Below, piece by piece: positions 6,411 through 11,332 of a stretch of 11,332 bases of DNA. Where the stretch lies: contig NZ_JAWOCR010000047.1 of assembly GCF_046483665.1 (NCBI RefSeq), forward strand, positions 1 to 11,332, read 5' to 3'. Both the position numbers and the translations under genes were made by a program. The notes under the pieces are model-generated. The model saw nothing but the letters and a program-made list of their open reading frames with translations, had not been told where the DNA came from and did no database searches. Source of the stretch: Thiohalophilus sp046483665 (GTDB taxonomy: Bacteria > Pseudomonadota > Gammaproteobacteria > UBA6429 > Thiohalophilaceae). Every line of letters starts with the position of its first letter. Within the stretch, counting starts at the first letter, position 1.

Positions 6411-7274
6411 TTATACCGCCGAGGCGCCCGAGACGATTTCGGACAGCTCCTGGGTAATGGCGGCCTGGCGGGCCTTGTTGTAGACCAGCTGCAGGTCATC
6501 AATCAGGTTGCCGGCGTTATCGGAAGCAGCCTTCATGGCCACCATGCGGGCCGCCATTTCACAGGCGACGTTCTCTACAACGCCTTGATAAACCTGGGAC
6601 TCGATGTAACGCACCAGCAGGCCATCCAGGACATCCTTGGCATCCGGTTCGTAAATGTAATCCCAGTGGTATTCGAGCTCTTCATTCTTCTCGGCGGAAG
6701 CCACCGGCAGTAACTGTTCAACCGTCGGCTGCTGGGTCATGGTGTTGACGAAGCGGTTATAGACAACAAACAGGCGATCGATTTCGCCATTATCGTAAGC
6801 ATCCAGCATCACCTTGACCGTACCGATGACATCGATCAATGACGGCGCGTCACCCAGATGGGTAGTCTGCGCCTTGATGTTGCCGGTCAGTCGCTTGAAG
6901 AAACCCAGCGCTTTCTGGCCTACGGTACAGAAGTCCATCTCGACATTCTGTTGCTGCCACTGCTTCATATCATTGAGCACGACCTTGAACATATTGTTGT
7001 TCAGGCCGCCGCACAAACCGCGGTCGGATGAAATGATGATATAGCCGACACGCTTGATATCGCGCTCCTGCAGATACGGATGGTGATACTCGGGATGGGC
7101 AAAAGCCAGATGATCGATAACCCCCCGCATCTTGTCCGCGTAGGGACGTGAGCTGGACATCCGATCCTGGGCCTTGCGCATCTTGCTCGCCGCCACCATC
7201 TCCATGGCGCTGGTGATCTTCTGCGTATTTTTAACGCTGTTGATCTGAGTGCGTATTTCTTTGCCGCTCGCCAT
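6411..7274 (-). CDS. atpG: F1Fo ATP synthase subunit gamma (central rotor shaft)
   Basis: Gamma is the asymmetric shaft that turns inside the alpha3beta3 ring and couples the c-ring to catalysis. The 287-residue protein (also 287 in E. coli) has the conserved N-terminal helix with the block IRTQINSVKNTQKITSAMEM (residues 7-26) followed by VAASKMRKAQ, the central Rossmann-like part with SDRGLCGGLNNN, and the C-terminal helix with YNKARQAAITQELSEIVSGA. These two terminal helices form the coiled coil. It lies 14 bases after atpA and 33 before atpD. Confidence 0.99.
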   Translation of the reverse strand: MASGKEIRTQINSVKNTQKITSAMEMVAASKMRKAQDRMSSSRPYADKMRGVIDHLAFAHPEYHHPYLQERDIKRVGYIIISSDRGLCGGLNNNMFKVVLNDMKQWQQQNVEMDFCTVGQKALGFFKRLTGNIKAQTTHLGDAPSLIDVIGTVKVMLDAYDNGEIDRLFVVYNRFVNTMTQQPTVEQLLPVASAEKNEELEYHWDYIYEPDAKDVLDGLLVRYIESQVYQGVVENVACEMAARMVAMKAASDNAGNLIDDLQLVYNKARQAAITQELSEIVSGASAV

Positions 7275-7288
7275 TGCGATAACCCCGC

Positions 7289-8830
7289 TTACCAGGTACT
7301 GGTGGCTTTGAATTTCTCGATTGCCGTCTTCATGGACGCTGCAATCTCGTCGTTGTAGTCACCACTGTCATTAATCTGCTTGAGCAGTTCGGCATTGTTG
7401 GACTTGAGGTGCGCCTGCAAGGCGTTTTCGAAGTCAACGATCTTCTTCACATCGACGTCGTCCAGGAGGCCTTCGTTAGCAGCGAACAGGGAAAACGCCT
7501 GCTCGGCTACGCTCATCGGCGCATACTGCTTCTGCTTCATCAGCTCCGTAACGCGTTGGCCACGTTCAATCTGCTTGCGGGTGGACTCGTCCAGGTCCGA
7601 AGCAAACTGGGCAAAGGCTGCCAGCTCGCGATACTGGGCCAGCATCAAACGCACACCACCACCGAGTTTCTTGATGATCTTGGTCTGGGCCGCACCACCG
7701 ACACGAGACACCGAAAGACCGGCATTGATCGCAGGGCGGATACCGGCGTTGAACAGATCCGATTCGAGAAAGATCTGACCGTCGGTAATGGAGATCACGT
7801 TGGTCGGTACGAACGCGGAAACGTCACCGGCCTGGGTTTCAATGATCGGCAGGGCGGTCAATGAACCGGTCTTACCCTTGACTTCACCGTTGGTGGCCTT
7901 TTCAACGAATTCCTCGTTCACCCGTGCAGAACGTTCCAGCAGACGGGAATGCAGATAGAAAACATCACCCGGATAGGCTTCACGGCCTGGCGGACGACGC
8001 AGCAACAGGGAAACCTGGCGATAACCCCAGGCCTGCTTGGTCAAGTCGTCGTAAATAATCAGGGCGTCTTCACCACGGTCGCGGAAGTATTCACCCATGG
8101 AACAACCGGCATACGGGGCCAGAAACTGCATGGCTGCGGATTCGGAGGCACCGGCAGCTACCACGATGGTATGATCCATGGCGCCGTGTTCTTCCAGCTT
8201 TCGCACCACACTGGCTACAGAAGACTGCTTCTGTCCGACAGCGACATAGATGCATTTAACGCCGGTGTCTTTCTGGTTAATGATAGCGTCGATGGCCACG
8301 GCGGTCTTACCGGTCTGACGGTCACCGATGATCAACTCACGCTGACCACGGCCAACCGGCACCATCGCATCGATGGATTTCAGACCGGTCTGCACCGGCT
8401 GGTCAACTGACTTACGCCAGTAAACACCCGGGGCCACCTTTTCGACCGGGGCGGAAACCGCGTTTTCGATCGGACCCTTGCCATCGATGGGATTCCCCAG
8501 CGCGTCAACAACACGTCCCAGCAAGGACTCGCCGGTCGGCACTTCGAGGATACGACCGGTACATTTAACCTTGTCGCCTTCCGTAAGATGTTCGTAGTCA
8601 CCGAGGATTACCGCACCGACGGAATCACGCTCGAGGTTGAGCGCCATACCAAAGGTATTGCCGGGAAACTCGATCATTTCGCCCGCCATTACGTCATCGA
8701 GACCGTGAATTCGGACTACGCCGTCGGCCAGTGCCACGACGGTACCTTCGTTGCGAGCTTCAGAAGCGGCTTCGAAACCTTCGATGCGCTTCTTGATCAG
8801 TTCGCTGATTTCAGATGGATTCAGTTGCAT
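7289..8830 (-). CDS. atpA: F1Fo ATP synthase subunit alpha
   Basis: Alpha alternates with beta in the F1 hexamer and carries the non-catalytic nucleotide sites. The 513 residues match the E. coli length exactly. The Walker A motif GDRQTGKT occupies 169-176 with K175, and the arginine finger that completes the neighbouring catalytic site is R376 in VSRVGGA; both have the E. coli numbering. The N-terminal beta-barrel region (about 25-95), the central nucleotide domain and the C-terminal helical bundle are all present. AAGGA lies 8 bases before the ATG. The gene follows atpH by 22 bases and precedes atpG by 14. Nothing suggests truncation or frameshift. Confidence 0.99.
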   Translation of the reverse strand: MQLNPSEISELIKKRIEGFEAASEARNEGTVVALADGVVRIHGLDDVMAGEMIEFPGNTFGMALNLERDSVGAVILGDYEHLTEGDKVKCTGRILEVPTGESLLGRVVDALGNPIDGKGPIENAVSAPVEKVAPGVYWRKSVDQPVQTGLKSIDAMVPVGRGQRELIIGDRQTGKTAVAIDAIINQKDTGVKCIYVAVGQKQSSVASVVRKLEEHGAMDHTIVVAAGASESAAMQFLAPYAGCSMGEYFRDRGEDALIIYDDLTKQAWGYRQVSLLLRRPPGREAYPGDVFYLHSRLLERSARVNEEFVEKATNGEVKGKTGSLTALPIIETQAGDVSAFVPTNVISITDGQIFLESDLFNAGIRPAINAGLSVSRVGGAAQTKIIKKLGGGVRLMLAQYRELAAFAQFASDLDESTRKQIERGQRVTELMKQKQYAPMSVAEQAFSLFAANEGLLDDVDVKKIVDFENALQAHLKSNNAELLKQINDSGDYNDEIAASMKTAIEKFKATSTW

Positions 8831-8852
8831 GATTGATATCCTTTAAAAAGCC

Positions 8853-9389
8853 TTAATGCATCAGTGTGTTAGTCAGCCGCTCCAGCTGACCCGTGACAGA
8901 AGCATCAATGACCAGGTCCCCGGCGCGGATGATTGCACCACCTATGAGTGACTCGTCGGTCTTGTTAATCAATGTCACTTCACGACCCAGACGGTTTTTC
9001 AGGGCAGCGACCATGGCCTGCTGCTGATCATCAGAGAGCGGATAGGGAGTGGTCACTTCCGCTTCAACCGTCTTTTCTGCTTCTGCGCGCTGTTCTTCGA
9101 ACTGTTCGGCAATTTCGGGAAGCACGCCCAGGCGTTTGTTCTCCGCCAGAACCTTGAGCAGGTTGCTGCCGTCAGCGGTGAGCTTGTCACCGCAGATATC
9201 GACAAACAGCTTGACCTTCGCGTCCTTGCTCACTTCCGGGTTGCCGACCAGTTCCATCGCGGCATCATCCGCCGCCACGGCGGCCAGCCACTGCAGCATG
9301 TCGGACCAGTCTTTTAATTTGCCCTGCTGCTGTGCCAGATCGAACGCGGCTTGCGCATAGGGACGTGCAATGGTGCTTTTCTCTGCCAT
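8853..9389 (-). CDS. atpH: F1Fo ATP synthase subunit delta (F1-stalk connector)
   Basis: Delta sits on top of the F1 head and joins it to the b dimer. The 178-residue protein begins with the family motif for the N-terminal six-helix domain (residues 7-19, IARPYAQAAFDLA), continues with LLKVLAENKRLGVLPEI (about 77-93), and ends with the C-terminal domain carrying DESLIGGAIIRAGDLVIDAS (about 145-164). The length is the usual one (E. coli 177). It lies 16 bases after atpF and 22 before atpA. The start at 9389 has AGGGG about ten bases upstream. Confidence 0.98.
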   Translation of the reverse strand: MAEKSTIARPYAQAAFDLAQQQGKLKDWSDMLQWLAAVAADDAAMELVGNPEVSKDAKVKLFVDICGDKLTADGSNLLKVLAENKRLGVLPEIAEQFEEQRAEAEKTVEAEVTTPYPLSDDQQQAMVAALKNRLGREVTLINKTDESLIGGAIIRAGDLVIDASVTGQLERLTNTLMH

Positions 9390-9405
9390 ATGTCAGACCC
9401 CTGGA

Positions 9406-9876
9406 TTAAATTTGCGCTACCAGATCCTTGAGCAGATCTTCGTTGGCCTTGGCATCGATCTCACGCTTGAGAATCTTGCCGGCACCGGCAACCGCCAGTG
9501 AAGCAACCTGACCACGCAGTTCTTCGCGGGCGCGGTTCACTTCCTGTTCGATTTCGGCCTGGGCCGTTGCAATGATGCGTTCGCCTTCACTGCGCGCTGT
9601 TTCTTTGGACTCTTCAACAATCTCGGAAGCACGCTTCTGAGCCTGATTAATAATGTCCTGAGCCTGCTGTTTGGCTTCGTGCAGAACTTCCGCCGCCTTC
9701 TTCTCAGCCAGCTCTTTCTCATGCGCGCCGCGCTCGGCTGCGGCAAGGCCATCGGCTATCTTTTTCTTGCGCTCGTTCAGCGCGTTCATGATCGGTGGCC
9801 ACACGAATTTCATGCAGAACCACACGAACACGATGAACGTAATCGTTTGGCCTATGAGAGTTAAATTGATATTCAT
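9406..9876 (-). CDS. atpF: F1Fo ATP synthase subunit b (peripheral stalk)
   Basis: Subunit b dimerises into the peripheral stalk that stops the F1 head from turning. The protein has 156 residues, the same length as E. coli AtpF. One N-terminal membrane helix (about residues 5-25, starting MNINLTLIGQ) is followed by the FVWPPIMNAL hinge and then a long charged, Ala/Glu/Lys-rich coiled coil (about 33-130). The C-terminal part (LAVAGAGKILKREID) is the region that binds delta. It lies 59 bases after atpE and 16 bases before atpH. A short purine run (AAGG) precedes the ATG. Confidence 0.98.
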   Translation of the reverse strand: MNINLTLIGQTITFIVFVWFCMKFVWPPIMNALNERKKKIADGLAAAERGAHEKELAEKKAAEVLHEAKQQAQDIINQAQKRASEIVEESKETARSEGERIIATAQAEIEQEVNRAREELRGQVASLAVAGAGKILKREIDAKANEDLLKDLVAQI

Positions 9877-9935
9877 CGCCAGAACCTTGGTTGATTAGTT
9901 CGAATCTCTGTTTCAGTTACTCGACTATTCTTAAC

Positions 9936-10169
9936 TTAGGCAGCAACGGCGAACAGAATATACAGGGCAATACCCACGGCGATCATCGGAACCGCGTCGG
10001 TCAGACCCATAACGATGAAGAACTGGGTACGCAGCATCGGAATCAGTTCCGGCTGGCGGGCAGCACCTTCAAGGAAACGACCGCCCAGAATGCCGATGCC
10101 AACCGCGGCACCCAGTGCCCCCAGACCCAACATCAGAGAACCTGCGATGTATAACAGAGCTTGTTCCAT
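9936..10169 (-). CDS. atpE: F1Fo ATP synthase subunit c (proton-carrying ring)
   Basis: Subunit c forms the membrane rotor ring. The 77-residue hairpin has a first glycine-rich helix (alternating G at about 15-30, GALGAAVGIGILGG), the polar loop R38-Q39-P40 that contacts gamma and epsilon, and a second helix with the carboxylate D59 in the GLTDAVPMIAVG motif, equal to E. coli D61. The residues of a sodium-type site (Glu followed by Ser or Thr on helix 2, Gln on helix 1) are absent, so coupling to protons is the expected mode. The ribosome binding site AGGAGA (10180-10175) is the clearest in the operon, and a long AU-rich stretch lies just upstream of it, in keeping with the many c copies needed per complex. 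Confidence 0.98.
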   Translation of the reverse strand: MEQALLYIAGSLMLGLGALGAAVGIGILGGRFLEGAARQPELIPMLRTQFFIVMGLTDAVPMIAVGIALYILFAVAA

Positions 10170-10185
10170 TGTTTTCTCCTGTAGC

Positions 10186-10218
10186 TTTAAACGTTAAATA
10201 TAAAAATTAAATTAAAAC
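10186..10218 (-). promoter_or_regulatory. AU-rich translational enhancer upstream of atpE
   Basis: On the transcribed strand 33 bases, nearly all A or T and containing TTTTAATTTAATTTTTATAT, lie just before the AGGAGA ribosome binding site of atpE, between otherwise GC-rich genes. In E. coli a U-rich element at this position raises atpE translation so that the c subunit is made in excess. The position and composition are seen; the function here is inferred. Confidence 0.5.
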
Positions 10219-10226
10219 TGTTTGCG

Positions 10227-11114
10227 TCAGTGTTCAGACTGCGCCATATCCAGATATACGATGGTCAGGGTCATGAAGATGAACGCCTGCAGCGTGATGA
10301 TCAGGATATGGAAAATGGCCCATCCCAGTTGCAGGAATCCGCCAAAAATGCCCAGTGCCAGACCGCCGCTGTACATCAGCGCGATCAGAATAAAGATCAT
10401 CTCACCCGCGTACATATTGCCGAATAGTCGCAGAGCCAGTGAAATCGGCTTGGAAATCAGCGAGACGAATTCCAGTACGAAGTTGATCGGGATAAACAGC
10501 GCCTGCACTACCGGATTTTTGGACTGGAATGGCATCATGGTCAGTTCGCCCACGAAACCGCCTACGCCCTTGTTGGCGATACTGTAGTGCAGAATCAGAT
10601 AGAACACGGCGAAAGCCATACCGAAGGTGGCGTTCGGATCGGTGGTGGAAACCACCTTGAAATAGACGTGATGCGGATCGACACCGAAGACGGTGGAACC
10701 AACCCAGCCGGCCAGCGAGGGCAGCCAGTCGACCGGCACCAGATCCATCAGATTCATCAAAAAGATCCAGATGAAAATGGTCAGTGCCAGTGGCGCGACG
10801 AGTTTATCCTTGCCGTGGAAGGAGCCCCGCACACTGGTATCGATAAATTCGGCAATCCACTCGACAAAGTTCTGCCAGGGACGCGGCGTTTCAGCACTGG
10901 CGGTTTTAGCCGCCTTGCGGAACAGCCACAAAAACAACACCCCCAGCAGGATGGACCAGAGCATGGTGTCTACATGGATTGCCCAGAATCCCATTTCTCT
11001 GGCTTCGGCAGCACTATGAGCGAAGCCCCAGCTTCCGTCAGGATGCTGGCCATAGGTCCAGTTCTGCAAGTGATGCTGGATATACTCTTTCGAAGTCGTC
11101 GTTTCGCTTGCCAT
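10227..11114 (-). CDS. atpB: F1Fo ATP synthase subunit a (Fo membrane stator)
   Basis: Subunit a forms the two proton half-channels next to the rotating c-ring in the inner membrane. The 295-residue protein has the family's N-terminal EYIQHHLQNW motif (residues 10-19) and hydrophobic segments at about 46-67, 106-127, 162-180, 203-222, 239-260 and 263-289. The essential arginine is R229 in the LALRLFGNMYAGE block, equal to E. coli R210. E238 and H269 match E. coli E219 and H245 by motif, and Q276 matches Q252. The loop between E238 and H269 is about five residues longer than in E. coli. The start at 11114 keeps the conserved N-terminus, but the ribosome binding site is weak: only a GGG lies upstream, about 12 bases from the ATG. 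It is followed after 57 bases by atpE. Confidence 0.98.
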   Translation of the reverse strand: MASETTTSKEYIQHHLQNWTYGQHPDGSWGFAHSAAEAREMGFWAIHVDTMLWSILLGVLFLWLFRKAAKTASAETPRPWQNFVEWIAEFIDTSVRGSFHGKDKLVAPLALTIFIWIFLMNLMDLVPVDWLPSLAGWVGSTVFGVDPHHVYFKVVSTTDPNATFGMAFAVFYLILHYSIANKGVGGFVGELTMMPFQSKNPVVQALFIPINFVLEFVSLISKPISLALRLFGNMYAGEMIFILIALMYSGGLALGIFGGFLQLGWAIFHILIITLQAFIFMTLTIVYLDMAQSEH

Positions 11115-11170
11115 GGTTGTGTCAGACCCAAATTTTTATTACGAAAACTGTTCTCCGCCGCCGCGCCGGG

Positions 11171-11332
11171 TTATCGGGCGCGTAACGGGCGGGCAAAAAA
11201 ATAGCCGAGCTGGGCGGCGATGAAACCAATCAATATCCCCGCGGCTTCGATCTCCAGGACCACCATGCCCAGTAGCAGCAGGGCCACAATAGTGATCAGG
11301 CGAAACAGTGTGGCCTTGTAGAATTCGGCCAT
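11171..11332 (-). CDS. atpI: ATP synthase protein I, 3' part (partial)
   Basis: A reading frame enters from the right edge and ends in TAA at 11173-11171; 53 residues are visible. They contain one hydrophobic helix (about visible residues 10-25), a short polar turn, then a second hydrophobic stretch including the GFIAAQLGYFFARPL segment near the C-terminus, a pattern typical of the end of AtpI. AtpI is a small membrane protein (usually about 120-130 residues) that helps assemble the c-ring and is the first gene of the operon in gammaproteobacteria. The call rests on this pattern and on its place 56 bases before atpB. The ATG that falls exactly on the window edge is probably an internal methionine, because 53 residues would be less than half the usual length. 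The 5' part is outside the window. Confidence 0.82.
   Translation of the reverse strand: MAEFYKATLFRLITIVALLLLGMVVLEIEAAGILIGFIAAQLGYFFARPLRAR

Noticed and set aside
11171..11332. Complete 53-residue gene starting at the ATG on the window edge
   Set aside because: AtpI proteins are more than twice this length, and the visible residues match only the C-terminal half of the family, so the ATG is treated as internal.

Overview
The window carries a canonical gammaproteobacterial F1Fo ATP synthase operon followed by the amino-sugar genes glmU and glmS. All genes lie on the minus strand, so they read from right to left. The order atpI(partial)-atpB-atpE-atpF-atpH-atpA-atpG-atpD-atpC, then glmU and glmS, and the close protein similarity to the Escherichia coli versions (for example alpha K175/R376, beta DELSEED, GlmU H363) point to a gammaproteobacterium. 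The GC-rich coding sequence and the heptamer GGGACGA repeats suggest a non-enteric, possibly Chromatiales-like lineage, but this finer placement is a guess.

Layout from right to left: 11332-11171 is the 3' part of atpI. From 11114 to 4562 run the eight structural genes for the membrane Fo part (a, c, b) and the soluble F1 part (delta, alpha, gamma, beta, epsilon), with gaps of only 14-59 bases and therefore probably one transcript. A 12-bp hairpin with a U-rich tail at 4533-4493 probably ends this operon. A SlyD-like FKBP prolyl isomerase gene (4294-3794) sits between the ATP synthase operon and glmU, only 27 bases before glmU. glmU (3766-2378) and glmS (2228-396) make UDP-GlcNAc from fructose-6-phosphate: GlmS makes glucosamine-6-phosphate, and GlmU acetylates glucosamine-1-phosphate and attaches UMP. 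The conversion between these two sugars needs GlmM, which is not here. The 149-base glmU-glmS gap is bounded by two inverted arrays of a 7-bp repeat, one of which also encodes the last residues of GlmU and its stop codon.

The part that is not routine is 1-395, downstream of glmS. This is where Tn7-type transposons insert (attTn7). It holds three exact-period 20-bp direct repeats (305-364) followed by a terminal ACA at 371, exactly 24 bases beyond the glmS stop codon. That is the geometry of a Tn7-like transposon end with transposase-binding sites. Further left are three spaced TGAYC motifs and a perfect 21-bp inverted repeat that overlaps a tiny minus-strand reading frame with a strong ribosome binding site. 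I read this as a mobile-element boundary whose body lies beyond the left edge. No transposase gene is visible inside the window, so this is an inference. I see no defence system, CRISPR array, tRNA or rRNA.
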